64,000 bases of DNA from Aliiglaciecola sp. CAU 1673. Lineage in GTDB: Bacteria; Pseudomonadota; Gammaproteobacteria; Enterobacterales; Alteromonadaceae. Shown in pieces: positions 53,800 through 63,365 of this stretch (position 1 is its first letter; the number at the start of each line of letters is the position of its first letter). A program made the translations under genes and the position numbers. Where the stretch lies: assembly GCF_029223185.1 (NCBI RefSeq), contig NZ_JARHUG010000013.1, positions 79,677 to 143,676 of the forward strand, written 5' to 3'. The notes under the pieces were generated by a model. The model ran no database searches and was not told the origin of the DNA. It saw nothing but the letters and a program-made list of their open reading frames with translations.

Positions 53800-56700
53800 T
53801 GGACTACGCCGAACTCCTTTGTCAGAGTAATTTCTCCTTTTTGACCGGTGCCTCCAGACCTGAGGAATTAGTACGTCAGGCGGATTTTCTCGGCTACCGG
53901 GCCTTGGCTATCACCGATGAATGCTCCCTTGCAGGCATAGTGAAGGCCTATGCCGAAATAAAACACCGCCGCCTGTCCCTAAAGCTTATCGTCGGCAGTT
54001 TGGTTCGACTCGAACCGGATTTGGAATTGGTGTTGCTATGTCCCGATAAGGCGGCTTATTCGGAATTGTGCCGCACTATCACAAATGCCCGGCGTCGCTC
54101 CCCCAAAGGCGACTACCGACTACATGAATGGGACATTCGCGGCCTTCGTCATTGCCTGCTGGTATGGCTACCTACCGGTGATGCGCAGCGTGACGATTTT
54201 TTGGCCCCCTGGCTAAGCAAACAGCATCGGGAAAGATTGTGGTTGGGGTGTCGGCGTTTGCTCGGCGCCGACGAGCAAAACTACCTCACTCATTGCAGAG
54301 CCTTGGGTCAACGGCATGGCCTACGCCTTTGTGCCTTAGGCGGGGTATTAATGCATCACCCAGAGCGCCAGGCTTTGCAACAAACTCTGACCGCCATTCG
54401 CCTAGGTAAGCCGGTGGCCAAACTTGGCCATGCCCTGCTTAGTAACGGCGAAGCCTGCCTGCGGCCCAAGGTCAAGCTCGCTCGTTTATTCACCCCGGAC
54501 TGTCTTGCAGAAACCATGGCTATCGCCGAACGCTGTCGCTTTAGTCTCGATGAACTACGCTATCAATATCCTGCCGAGCTGGTACCCAAGCAGAAAAGTG
54601 CCGGTCAGTATCTCCGGGAATTAGTAGAAGCCGGGGCCGCCAGACGTTACCCAGAGGGCGTATCGGAAAAGGTGCGAACCCTGCTGGAAAAGGAGCTGGC
54701 GCTGATCGCTGAGAAGCAATATGAATATTTCTTCCTGACCATCCACGATATCGTACAGTTCGCTCAAAGCCGGCAAATCCTTTACCAAGGACGGGGCTCA
54801 GCAGCCAATTCTGCGGTCTGCTACTGCCTGGAGATCACGGCCGTGAATCCAGCCAAGAGCGAAGTACTTTTCGAACGTTTTATCTCCCGGGAGCGAGACG
54901 AGCCGCCGGACATCGATGTGGATTTCGAGCACGAACGACGAGAAGAAGTGATCCAATACATTTATGGCAAATACGGCAGAGAGAGAACAGCACTTGCAGC
55001 AACAGTAATTACTTACAGACTAAAAAGCGCCATCCGTGAAGTGGGTAAAGCTCTGGGGCTTAACGAAACCCAACTGGATTTTTTTATCAAAAATATTAAC
55101 CGCCGTGACAGCGAACTGAACTGGCAAGGACAAGTGGCCGAGCTAGGCTTGGACCCCAGTGCGGCAACAGGCCAGCACTTTATCCGCCTGGTTAATGAAT
55201 TAATGGGCTTTCCCCGACATTTGTCCCAACATGTAGGCGGCTTTGTGATTGCTTCCGGCCCGCTACATGATTTGGTACCGGTCGAGAATGCCGCCATGGT
55301 CGACCGCACCGTCATCCAGTGGGATAAGGATGATTTGGAAACCATGGGCCTTATCAAAGTGGATGTATTGGCCCTGGGTATGTTAACGGCAATCCGTAAA
55401 ACCTTCGAACTTGTCTGCCAGCATTATGGCAAAACCCTTTCCATCGCCGGGATCGGCAACTTGGGCGACGATCCGGCCGTTTATAGCATGATCCAACAAG
55501 CCGATACTGTAGGAGTGTTCCAGATCGAATCCCGGGCACAGATGAGCATGTTACCCAGGCTTAAACCTAAAAACTATTACGATCTGGTAATTGAAATAGC
55601 CATCGTCCGTCCCGGCCCTATCCAAGGCGATATGGTCCACCCTTACCTGCGTCGTCGCGACGGCAAAGAGCCGGTAGACTACCCCTCCCCCGAGGTAGAG
55701 AAGGTCCTTAACCGTACCTTAGGCGTGCCCATCTTCCAGGAGCAAGTGATCCAACTCGCCATGGTCGCGGCAGGTTTTACCGGCGGCGAAGCCGATCGCC
55801 TACGCCGCGCCATGGGGAGTTGGCGCAAGACCGGCGAGCTAAGGCGTTTCGAAGAGAAGCTGGTCAATGGTATGTTGGCAAGAGGTTATCAACGGGACTT
55901 TGCCGAACGGCTCTTTCAACAAATCTGCGGTTTTGGCGAGTACGGATTTCCCGAAGCCCACTCGGCTTCTTTCGCGGTGCTGGCCTACACTTCTTCCTGG
56001 CTGAAATATTATTATCCGGTCGCCTTTTACACCGCCTTACTCAACAGCTGGCCCATGGGCTTCTATACCCCCTCCCAACTGGTCCAGGACGCCAGGCGCC
56101 ACAATATTGCGGTATTGCCGGTCTGTGTTAACCGCTCAGGCTATGATCACAAGCTTGAAACCTGGAAAGGGGATTGGGCAATTCGCCTGGGGCTTAGACA
56201 AATTAAAGGATTTTCCCGCCAACAGGCCGAGCCTTTGCTTAAAGCCAGGCCAGAAGAGGGCTTTACCAACCTGATGCAACTTCGCGCCACGGGTCTTAGC
56301 CGGGATGAACTAAGCCGCCTGGCCGGTGCCGACGCGTTGGCTTGCCTTGAGGGTAACCGCTATCAGGCGCGCTGGGCGCTGTTGGATAACAGCGTTTCCG
56401 TACCAACTTTCAATCACAGCACTCAAAACGCTCAAGGCTGGCTATTCGCACCCGACGCTCTCGACAATATGCTGGAAGATTATGCCGCCACCGATCTCAG
56501 TCTTAAGCAGCATCCTATCAGCTTATTAAGGGCAGCAGGGCTGTTAGGCAAACATACCCCGGCCAACCGGCTTGGGGAGCGGGAGCACAAAAAGCCGGTG
56601 ACCGTGGTTGGCATGGTCACCGGCCGACAACGCCCGGGCACGTCCAAAGGCGTGACTTTCGTCACCCTGGAAGACGACACCGGTAATATCAATGTGATCG

Positions 56701-56876
56701 TCTGGTTAGCCACTGCCAGAGCGCAAAAGCAGGCCTATTTAAAGGCCAGCATACTCGAAGTAACAGGGATACTGGAACGGGGTGATGGCGGCGTCACCCA
56801 TGTGATCGCCGGTAAACTGCAAGACCTGAGCGACCGCCTGGAAGACCTTCGCGTCAAGTCTAGAGATTTTCATTAG
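53799..56876 (+). CDS. dnaE2: Error-prone DNA polymerase III alpha subunit DnaE2 (ImuC)
   Basis: DnaE2 carries out translesion synthesis in the ImuABC mutasome. The 1025-residue C-family polymerase has a PHP domain (1-210) whose usual metal-binding HxH start is replaced (LLCQSNFSFLTGAS), a palm with the Asp cluster at 371-375 in PPDIDVDFEHERREEV, the QGRGSAANSAVCYCL motif, and helix-hairpin-helix and OB-fold domains at the end (VTVVGMVTGRQRPGTSKGV). It lacks the clamp-binding and tau-binding C-terminal tail of DnaE1. It is the last gene of the cassette. Confidence 0.95.
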   Translation: MDYAELLCQSNFSFLTGASRPEELVRQADFLGYRALAITDECSLAGIVKAYAEIKHRRLSLKLIVGSLVRLEPDLELVLLCPDKAAYSELCRTITNARRRSPKGDYRLHEWDIRGLRHCLLVWLPTGDAQRDDFLAPWLSKQHRERLWLGCRRLLGADEQNYLTHCRALGQRHGLRLCALGGVLMHHPERQALQQTLTAIRLGKPVAKLGHALLSNGEACLRPKVKLARLFTPDCLAETMAIAERCRFSLDELRYQYPAELVPKQKSAGQYLRELVEAGAARRYPEGVSEKVRTLLEKELALIAEKQYEYFFLTIHDIVQFAQSRQILYQGRGSAANSAVCYCLEITAVNPAKSEVLFERFISRERDEPPDIDVDFEHERREEVIQYIYGKYGRERTALAATVITYRLKSAIREVGKALGLNETQLDFFIKNINRRDSELNWQGQVAELGLDPSAATGQHFIRLVNELMGFPRHLSQHVGGFVIASGPLHDLVPVENAAMVDRTVIQWDKDDLETMGLIKVDVLALGMLTAIRKTFELVCQHYGKTLSIAGIGNLGDDPAVYSMIQQADTVGVFQIESRAQMSMLPRLKPKNYYDLVIEIAIVRPGPIQGDMVHPYLRRRDGKEPVDYPSPEVEKVLNRTLGVPIFQEQVIQLAMVAAGFTGGEADRLRRAMGSWRKTGELRRFEEKLVNGMLARGYQRDFAERLFQQICGFGEYGFPEAHSASFAVLAYTSSWLKYYYPVAFYTALLNSWPMGFYTPSQLVQDARRHNIAVLPVCVNRSGYDHKLETWKGDWAIRLGLRQIKGFSRQQAEPLLKARPEEGFTNLMQLRATGLSRDELSRLAGADALACLEGNRYQARWALLDNSVSVPTFNHSTQNAQGWLFAPDALDNMLEDYAATDLSLKQHPISLLRAAGLLGKHTPANRLGEREHKKPVTVVGMVTGRQRPGTSKGVTFVTLEDDTGNINVIVWLATARAQKQAYLKASILEVTGILERGDGGVTHVIAGKLQDLSDRLEDLRVKSRDFH

Positions 56877-56894
56877 GGGGCACGCTTTAAAAAT

Positions 56895-58106
56895 TTATGG
56901 CAAAGGTTGCTGCCCCTTTACCCACCAAAGGCCTTCATGGGCGATGTCATCGTGATGAAGCCACACATGACTTTGCCCGGCCGCTTCTTTGGCCGCTTTC
57001 AAATGCTGGTTGGCCAGGCTGTTGGTGGGCACGCTGAAATTATATTGGCTGCCGAGTTGCTGACAGGCTTGCTGACCCTGTGCCCAAGTACCAGAGGCGC
57101 TGGACACTTTCCAACTACCGTCACTGGCACTTTCACAAGCATGGACGTATAGGTTGCCACAATATTGGTCATCCCAGCGACCATTGCTCCATTGTACGGC
57201 GCAATGTTGATTGCCGTTCCAGTTATTGGGTTCGTTATTGTCCCAACTCCAAATCCCAGCATCCAGACCACCATCATTGGTAACCATATCATCCAAGTTA
57301 ACGATGTTGGCCCCTTCAGCGAAATAGCGACGTACATCGGCGGCAGAGATATAGTCACTGCTACCGCCGGTAAACACGTCACCTATGGCGCCGACTGTGG
57401 TACGATCTTCCCAGATCCGGCCAATATCCCCCAGCCCGGTATAGGCCATGGTTTTCCAGCCTTGATGACTGCGACAGCCGCCGTCACCCCAAAGCACCAC
57501 TTTTTTGCCTTGAGCCAATACCTGCTGTTTGGTTAACGTATTGGCGATCGCTTTGCACCCGCCGCTGTTGTAAATCCATTGACCTATCTTGGATTGAATC
57601 TGGTCGTAAGCGTCCTGGTGATGACCGTCCATATGATCTTCTACATACAGGATCACAACCTGATTGTGACTGTCGTTGCTGTTAAGCCAGTCACGCACCT
57701 CATTGAGCCCTTCGGTAAAGTACTTATCGTTGATGCTGCAAACGCCATGGCACATTAGCAGACGTTTAGGATAGGAAAACAGACTTTCCATCTTGGTCGT
57801 CCAGTGCACGTCAATTTCGATAAAGCGGGCACCAATACGTAATTGGTCCTTAATACTGTATTTTTGCTGAGGATCCAGGTAGCGACAGCCCACCGAGAAA
57901 TTACAACTGCGGTAAGCCTCTGAATTGTACGTGTTGTGCGTCCCAGGAATATTGTTATCAGCCATCGGCGAGGCAACATCGAGCTGACGCTGAGCAGCAA
58001 GTGTTTTTCCTACCCAGGACTGCTGGAAATCGCTGATGGTATCTGCCTGAATGCATCTCGCCAGAGTGAGTAAGCCCAAACCACTAAGTAACTTCAACGT
58101 TTTCAT
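56895..58106 (-). CDS. Exported PI-PLC-like phosphodiesterase with lectin-like C-terminus
   Basis: This 403-residue protein has a signal peptide (1-21) and a PI-PLC X-type barrel: NNIPGTHNTYN with His57, ARFIEIDVHW and LLMCHGVC with His120, the two catalytic histidines. It would cleave phosphoinositides or similar lipids. The C-terminal 120 residues carry C-type-lectin motifs in swapped order: EPNN (292-295), Cys302, Trp311, Cys316 and Cys324 come before Trp341, Cys348, Gly352, Pro360, Trp382 and EGLWW (391-395). It may bind surface sugars. It is convergent with dnaE2. Confidence 0.82.
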   Translation of the reverse strand: MKTLKLLSGLGLLTLARCIQADTISDFQQSWVGKTLAAQRQLDVASPMADNNIPGTHNTYNSEAYRSCNFSVGCRYLDPQQKYSIKDQLRIGARFIEIDVHWTTKMESLFSYPKRLLMCHGVCSINDKYFTEGLNEVRDWLNSNDSHNQVVILYVEDHMDGHHQDAYDQIQSKIGQWIYNSGGCKAIANTLTKQQVLAQGKKVVLWGDGGCRSHQGWKTMAYTGLGDIGRIWEDRTTVGAIGDVFTGGSSDYISAADVRRYFAEGANIVNLDDMVTNDGGLDAGIWSWDNNEPNNWNGNQHCAVQWSNGRWDDQYCGNLYVHACESASDGSWKVSSASGTWAQGQQACQQLGSQYNFSVPTNSLANQHLKAAKEAAGQSHVWLHHDDIAHEGLWWVKGQQPLP

Positions 58107-58189
58107 AGTTATTCCTTGTTGTTATGCAGTAACCAGCATGCCGACCAACCCCACGACACGTTAATTTCTTTGTCATAAGATAGATGGAG

Positions 58190-59209
58190 TCAGCTAAACA
58201 AACTCTGATAAACGGCCGCGGCCGATAACGGCTTGAAACCCGATTTGGAAAACTCGCTCTTGCAAAGCTTATAGAGCGCTTGATTCAGCGGTGCATCTAC
58301 GCCATGTTGATAAGCCAACGCTAGCAGCTCGCCATTAATACTCTCCAACTCTGTCTGCGGACGCTTGTGGGTAAGCAGATCCTGGGCCATGCTACTGACG
58401 ACCATCTTTTTTAAGTTGCGCCGAAAAATCGGCCGGGTTAGGAAAGTTGGCGCCTTTGCCGCAAAACCCATGGTGGCCCAACTCGGCATACCGCCAAGCC
58501 TTGCCTCCTTATAACCCGCAGCCCTGGCGATACAAACGCCCTCATAGGTCAGGCCGGTTAAGATCTTTTGGAATTTATCCTCGTCATCCAAGGGCTCAAA
58601 GCCCAGTCCCACCAGGCTGGTCAAAGAATTAGTCAAGTTGATAATCATTTTGCTGATTACTGCGTCTTCCAGCTCAGCGGTGTAAAAGCAAGGTACAGCG
58701 GCATGTAAAAGGTTGATGGTTTCCTCCAGGCATTGCCTGCTGCAGGATTTTCCCACCCGGCCCAATACCAGCGGCCCCCTTTTTTGGTAGCCCACTACAT
58801 TGGGAGAATCCAGCCAGGCGTTGTAACACACCACCCCATAGGCCACTTTGCTAAAATACTGAGGCAACACCCGCTGATTGTCCCGGCCATTTTGAAGGCC
58901 GACGACCAGGGGAGCATCACCAAAATGGGATGTCAGTGAGCTACATACAGACTCCAGACTGTAGTTCTTAACACAAAGCAGAATAATATCCGGCGCAGGA
59001 ATGGTGGAAAGATCCCTGACCACTTTTACCTTCTGCCATTGGACCTCTTTGATTAAATCTTGGGCATAGGCACCAATCCCCTTTTCTTCAATAACATCCA
59101 ACACTTCAGGCCGGTCAAAGACAGACAAATTTTCCAATTCAGGGGCTAGCCAGTTGGCTAACGTGGCGCCGACGGCGCCGGCACCGAAAATCAATACCGA
59201 AGGCTGCAT
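58190..59209 (-). CDS. Ketopantoate reductase family protein (ApbA/PanE-like)
   Basis: This 339-residue NAD(P)-dependent oxidoreductase has the Rossmann start SVLIFGAGAVGATLANWLA and the catalytic-region lysine and asparagine in SKMIINLTNSLTSLVG. It is longer than E. coli PanE (303) and diverged, so it may reduce another 2-oxo or beta-keto acid. The ATG at 59209 has AAGGA seven bases upstream; an ATG at 59227 overlaps the preceding stop. It follows the acetoacetate-decarboxylase-family gene and probably shares its transcript. Confidence 0.78.
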   Translation of the reverse strand: MQPSVLIFGAGAVGATLANWLAPELENLSVFDRPEVLDVIEEKGIGAYAQDLIKEVQWQKVKVVRDLSTIPAPDIILLCVKNYSLESVCSSLTSHFGDAPLVVGLQNGRDNQRVLPQYFSKVAYGVVCYNAWLDSPNVVGYQKRGPLVLGRVGKSCSRQCLEETINLLHAAVPCFYTAELEDAVISKMIINLTNSLTSLVGLGFEPLDDEDKFQKILTGLTYEGVCIARAAGYKEARLGGMPSWATMGFAAKAPTFLTRPIFRRNLKKMVVSSMAQDLLTHKRPQTELESINGELLALAYQHGVDAPLNQALYKLCKSEFSKSGFKPLSAAAVYQSLFS

Positions 59210-59226
59210 CACACTATCCTTTTCCA

Positions 59227-60114
59227 TCACAAGTTAAAGGGTGCACGATAATCGGCATTGGCCAGATCGAAACAAGCCTGCATATCGTCACAGTAGCGCG
59301 TCTGGAAAGGCTGACCATCGATTTCCAAAGCCCTTAAACGCTCAGCAAAAGGCCCCTCGCCCAAGGTAAGAAAGGGGGTATCACCAGCCGGTTTAGGAGT
59401 CCATAGTTTGGAGAGGTATTTGTTCACCTCAAACTCCCCGGTAAAACAGGTGCGGCTTTGCAGCAACTGACCGTCTTTAACCGAATACAGATTAGCACTG
59501 ACATCGAACCGGCTTTTGCGCCCTTTAGTCGGTACCCGAATGCTCAGATAATGATTGTCCTGTTCGTCGGTTGCACACGTCAGGCTTTGATCGCCGTTTT
59601 GTTCGATATCTATTTGTTGCACCACCTTAGGCAGCCCCCAGATCTCATTACCACGAATACAGTTTTCCAATGAAGTCACCGGCATACTGAAGACGTAGTA
59701 GCCAAAGCTTTTAAATCCCGGCACCACGGCAGGTAGAAGGGGCAGATCAAACTTAGGCGCCACCATCATCGGGATGGTCATGGCAATTTCGTTATAGGGC
59801 GCAATGTTCATCACATCCCGGTAGATATAGTTAGAAAATGCCACTAAGGCGCGGTTGCCGGGGACACGCACCGGCTTCATAAACGGATGGGGCATCAACG
59901 CCTGGGCTTTGTCATAGTTGCAAAGAAAAATCGCCTGGGCGCAAGTGACGTTGGCATATAAAGTAGGAAACTGATAACGCTTCTCGATATCTTGTGACAA
60001 CTTCAATGGCGAGGGTGCCTGGTGCAATTGGAAACGGGAAAAGAACGGGTGCTGAAATTTCGCTTCGTTATCAAGCAGTCCATCAGAAAGTAAGGTATTG
60101 GGTTGCACAGTCAA
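59227..60114 (-). CDS. Acetoacetate decarboxylase family protein
   Basis: This 295-residue protein has the ADC fold with the Schiff-base lysine retained, Lys163 in EIWGLPKVVQQ (compare ELxxxPK in the clostridial enzyme). VPGFKSFGYYVFSMPVTSLE and VPTKGRKSRFDVSANLYS are further recognised segments. Members act as decarboxylases, aldolases or dehydratases on beta-keto acids; the substrate is unclear. The start is TTG at 60114 or GTG at 60108; GAGGA 8 nt before the GTG slightly favours it. It is divergent from the LuxR-type gene. Confidence 0.8.
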   Translation of the reverse strand: MTVQPNTLLSDGLLDNEAKFQHPFFSRFQLHQAPSPLKLSQDIEKRYQFPTLYANVTCAQAIFLCNYDKAQALMPHPFMKPVRVPGNRALVAFSNYIYRDVMNIAPYNEIAMTIPMMVAPKFDLPLLPAVVPGFKSFGYYVFSMPVTSLENCIRGNEIWGLPKVVQQIDIEQNGDQSLTCATDEQDNHYLSIRVPTKGRKSRFDVSANLYSVKDGQLLQSRTCFTGEFEVNKYLSKLWTPKPAGDTPFLTLGEGPFAERLRALEIDGQPFQTRYCDDMQACFDLANADYRAPFNL

Positions 60115-60121
60115 CTTCCTC

Positions 60122-60150
60122 TACAGAATCAATTTGGGTATTGTTCTGTA
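60122..60150. promoter_or_regulatory. Near-perfect dyad between the ADC-family and LuxR-type genes
   Basis: Arms TACAGAA (60122-60128) and TTCTGTA (60144-60150) are exact inverted repeats, extended inward by CAAT (60130-60133) and ATTG (60140-60143). The dyad lies 41 bp before the LuxR-type start and 7 bp from the ADC-family start, a good candidate for the regulator's own operator. Confidence 0.55.
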
Positions 60151-60190
60151 AAGCCATAGGATTGCGCATTAGTAAAAATGCCCTAACGGG

Positions 60191-61126
60191 ATGAATGCAT
60201 TGGAAGTAGAAGACTTTATTCGTCGCCTGTATTGCCGCTCTGCACAAATCAGCCCAGGTGAATTTCGCCAGTGGGCATTATTGCAGTTGGTAAATCTGCT
60301 CGATGCAGACGCCGCTTTGTGGGGCACAGGCAACCTGGCGACCTTGGAGTTCCACTACCTGGAACACTTAGGACTGGATAAGCAGTATGGCGAACGTCTT
60401 AGTCAAACCCTGAAATTCAACCCAATTCGTGAACGGGTGTTGGCAAATCTGGATAATCCGATTGCCATGAGCGAGGTCTATCCGGATTCAGAGTTCTTTT
60501 CCTCTAAACTTTACAACGACTTGTTTGAACCCTACGGCATCAAGCGCATTCTCGCAACCGGCCATCGAGAAAGTGACTGCGGCTTGTATAGCTTGATCAG
60601 TCTGTATCGCTTCGACGCCGAAAAAGATTTTCAGATCCGGGAGAAGCAGTTGATGACCCGTCTGGTCTATCACCTGGTAAGTGCCGCTTCCCATAATTTT
60701 TTTCTGCATCTGCAAAATGAAGATTCCCATACCGTCTCGGCTTTGTGTGACAACCATGGTGTCTATTGGCAATGCCAACCGGAATTCATGGAAAAACTCT
60801 CGCAACTGGCGCCTGAAACGGGCCAACATTTTCCCTTTGCGTTAGAGGAAGGACAAGAAATCATCAAACAAGGACTTTGCCTACGGATCTATGCAGAAGG
60901 AGAGCTATACCGTTTAAGCATCAACCAGTCCCATCCCTTCGATTCGCTGACTCAAAGAGAACAGCAGATCGTCGCCTGGATCGTTAAGGGTCTCACCTTT
61001 AAAGAAGTCGCCAGGGAGTTGGATGTAGCGCCCTCCACTATCTCCAATCACCTCTATCGTATCTACCGCAAGCTGGATATCACCAGTCGCAGCGAACTGG
61101 CCAAATTAAGCAACCAGAGCCGGTAG
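60191..61126 (+). CDS. LuxR-family transcriptional regulator
   Basis: This 311-residue protein has a C-terminal GerE-type helix-turn-helix (TQREQQIVAWIVKGLTFKEV, LDVAPSTISNHLYRIYRKLD) and a long N-terminal sensory region without a phospho-acceptor motif. It does not show the autoinducer-binding motif I would expect for a LuxR-type quorum sensor. It is divergent from the ADC-family gene with a dyad in between and is followed by the ceramidase gene 113 bp later. It likely controls this locus. Confidence 0.85.
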   Translation: MNALEVEDFIRRLYCRSAQISPGEFRQWALLQLVNLLDADAALWGTGNLATLEFHYLEHLGLDKQYGERLSQTLKFNPIRERVLANLDNPIAMSEVYPDSEFFSSKLYNDLFEPYGIKRILATGHRESDCGLYSLISLYRFDAEKDFQIREKQLMTRLVYHLVSAASHNFFLHLQNEDSHTVSALCDNHGVYWQCQPEFMEKLSQLAPETGQHFPFALEEGQEIIKQGLCLRIYAEGELYRLSINQSHPFDSLTQREQQIVAWIVKGLTFKEVARELDVAPSTISNHLYRIYRKLDITSRSELAKLSNQSR

Positions 61127-61239
61127 TTAACTCTCATTAGGGTATTTTTACCATAGCGAACCTGACAAATTTTTTATACACCTATTGAGTGACCCGTTCG
61201 AACCACAGCAACAATCCGGGTCCTCAACCAGGAGACATT

Positions 61240-63321
61240 ATGAGAAAAACGACAGGATTGCTTGGCTCAGCCTTACTTGCAGCAGCGACGCTCACCCATT
61301 CAGCCTGGGCCGGAGATTGGCTCATCGGCGCAGGAAAATACGATATCACCGGCCCTGCAGCAGATGCGGGCATGGTGGGTTACGGCGATGTAGGACAAAC
61401 AACCAAGGGTATCCACAGCCGTTTATGGTCCAGAGCTTTTGTCATGGCAGAGCCCGCCAGCGGCAAACGCATAGTGTTCGTTTCTGCAGATTTACAGAGC
61501 ATCACCCAAGGGGTTAAACAAGGTGTCATCAATAAGTTAAAGGCCCGCTACGGTTCAACCTATAGTGATGCCAACGTCATGCTGACCGCCACCCACACTC
61601 ACGTGGGCCCCGGCGGTTACGACCATTATGTGATGCTCAACATGAGTGCCTTGGGTTACGATTCACTCAACTACAATGCGATTGTGAATGGCATTTACCA
61701 ATCCATCATCGAGGCAACGGACAGCCTGACCCCAGGGGAGCTTCACCTAAGCAAGGGAGAATTGCTAAACGCCAGTGTCAATCGCAACCCCATTCCTTAT
61801 GCAAAAAACCCCGACACCGGCGACTATGAATATGACACCAATAAAACCATGACCTTACTCAAACTGGTACGGGAAGACGGTAAGAGCATTGGCAGTATTG
61901 ACTGGTTTGCCTTACACAATGTGTCCTTTGGTACCGGACAGCACCAAATTAGCGCCGATCACAAAGGAGCGGCAGCACAGCTGATGGAACAATGGGCTGC
62001 ACAAAGAACGGATGGTCTCTCGAGTTACGTGGCCGCCTTTGCCAATAGCAACTTGGGTGACATCTCACCCAATATCTGCGGCGCCACTAACGGTTGCGGC
62101 AGCAATGATGAGCAAAGCATGTTGCTGGCAGCCGCCAAACAATTTTCCAAGGCGAAAAGCCTTTACCAGCAATCCGGTGCAAAGTTGGACGCTACCCTCG
62201 ATTACCGCCATCAATACATCAACGCACCGGGATACGGTATTAGCGCCCAATATACCGGCAATGGCCAACAAGCCTTGTGTGAAGGGGTCGTAGGCTGGTC
62301 GATGACGGCAGGCTCAACCTGGGACGGCCCAAGCAATATAGACGGTGTCGTAGAAGGCATGACGGTGGATAACGAAGGTTCTGTATGGAACAAAAATCAG
62401 AATCTGTTTAGCGCCGTAATTGCCGGCTACCCGGTGTTTGCCTTGATGAACGGATTCTCCAGCCTGACCATGTTCAATGACACTCAGGACGATCCCTGCC
62501 AATATCCTAAGCCAACCTTCGTAAAGCGCAAAACCTTGGGCGCGGAGCTTTATACCCCCTATCTGCCTTTCCAGATGTTCCGTATCGGGTCCTTAGCCTT
62601 GGTTGCCGCCCCAGGTGAAATGACCACTATGGCAGGGCGTCGGCTGGAGGCAGAACTCGCGCCCGTACTGGCGAATATGGGTATCGAACATGTGGTGATC
62701 GCCGGTTTGGCCAACGCTTACCAAGGCTATATTACTACCCCGGAAGAATACGCCATGCAGCACTATGAAGGTGGCCACACTATTTACGGTCCCAATACCC
62801 TGGCTGCATACAAGCAGATATACAGCCAGATGAGTCAAGCCATGGCGGCCGGCCAAAGTGTCAGCGCAGGACCCACACCCAAAGATTTGTCCAACAACCA
62901 GGTGATTAACGTTATTGGTGTAGTCTACGACGACAAAAGGCTATGGGAGTCATTTGGGCAGGTATGGAATGACGCCAAGAGTAGCTACAAGATGGGTGAC
63001 AAGGTCAGTGTTAAATTCCGCTCAGGCCATCCACGCAATAACCTACTGACCAATAGCAGCTTTATTGACGTACAACGCAAAGTAGACGGCAATTGGCAGA
63101 CTTGGTTAACCGATGACAGTTTGGAAACCAAGTACATATGGCAACGAGACACAGCCGCGGATTGCCTGGCCTGCTCCTTTGCCACAGGTGAATGGGTACC
63201 CGGACCGAATACACCGGCGGGAACCTATCGAATAAAACACCGCGGTCACTGGAAAAGCGGCTGGGACGGCAAAATCAGAAGTTACTCAGGCACGTCAAAG
63301 AGTTTCACTGTTTCCAACTAA
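61240..63321 (+). CDS. Secreted neutral ceramidase
   Basis: Neutral ceramidase hydrolyses ceramide to sphingosine and fatty acid. The 693-residue protein has a signal peptide (1-24, ending HSAWAG) and the family zinc site: His119 and His121 in TATHTHVGPGGYDH and His226 in FALHNVSFG. The nucleophile Ser276 sits in NSNLGDISPNICG. A C-terminal Ig-like domain is present (from about residue 560, with KVSVKFRSGHPRNN). The ATG at 61240 has AGGAG six bases upstream. Bacteria usually lack ceramide, so the substrate is likely external. Confidence 0.93.
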   Translation: MRKTTGLLGSALLAAATLTHSAWAGDWLIGAGKYDITGPAADAGMVGYGDVGQTTKGIHSRLWSRAFVMAEPASGKRIVFVSADLQSITQGVKQGVINKLKARYGSTYSDANVMLTATHTHVGPGGYDHYVMLNMSALGYDSLNYNAIVNGIYQSIIEATDSLTPGELHLSKGELLNASVNRNPIPYAKNPDTGDYEYDTNKTMTLLKLVREDGKSIGSIDWFALHNVSFGTGQHQISADHKGAAAQLMEQWAAQRTDGLSSYVAAFANSNLGDISPNICGATNGCGSNDEQSMLLAAAKQFSKAKSLYQQSGAKLDATLDYRHQYINAPGYGISAQYTGNGQQALCEGVVGWSMTAGSTWDGPSNIDGVVEGMTVDNEGSVWNKNQNLFSAVIAGYPVFALMNGFSSLTMFNDTQDDPCQYPKPTFVKRKTLGAELYTPYLPFQMFRIGSLALVAAPGEMTTMAGRRLEAELAPVLANMGIEHVVIAGLANAYQGYITTPEEYAMQHYEGGHTIYGPNTLAAYKQIYSQMSQAMAAGQSVSAGPTPKDLSNNQVINVIGVVYDDKRLWESFGQVWNDAKSSYKMGDKVSVKFRSGHPRNNLLTNSSFIDVQRKVDGNWQTWLTDDSLETKYIWQRDTAADCLACSFATGEWVPGPNTPAGTYRIKHRGHWKSGWDGKIRSYSGTSKSFTVSN

Positions 63322-63324
63322 GTC

Positions 63325-63348
63325 AAAGCCCCGCTATAGCGGGGCTTT
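63325..63348. terminator. Terminator after the ceramidase gene
   Basis: Arms AAAGCCCCGC and GCGGGGCTTT form a 10-bp stem with loop TATA, four bases after the stop. A short T/C run follows on the plus strand. The stem is symmetric, so it may also serve the convergent small gene. Confidence 0.85.
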
Positions 63349-63365
63349 CTCTATCTGTAATCCGT

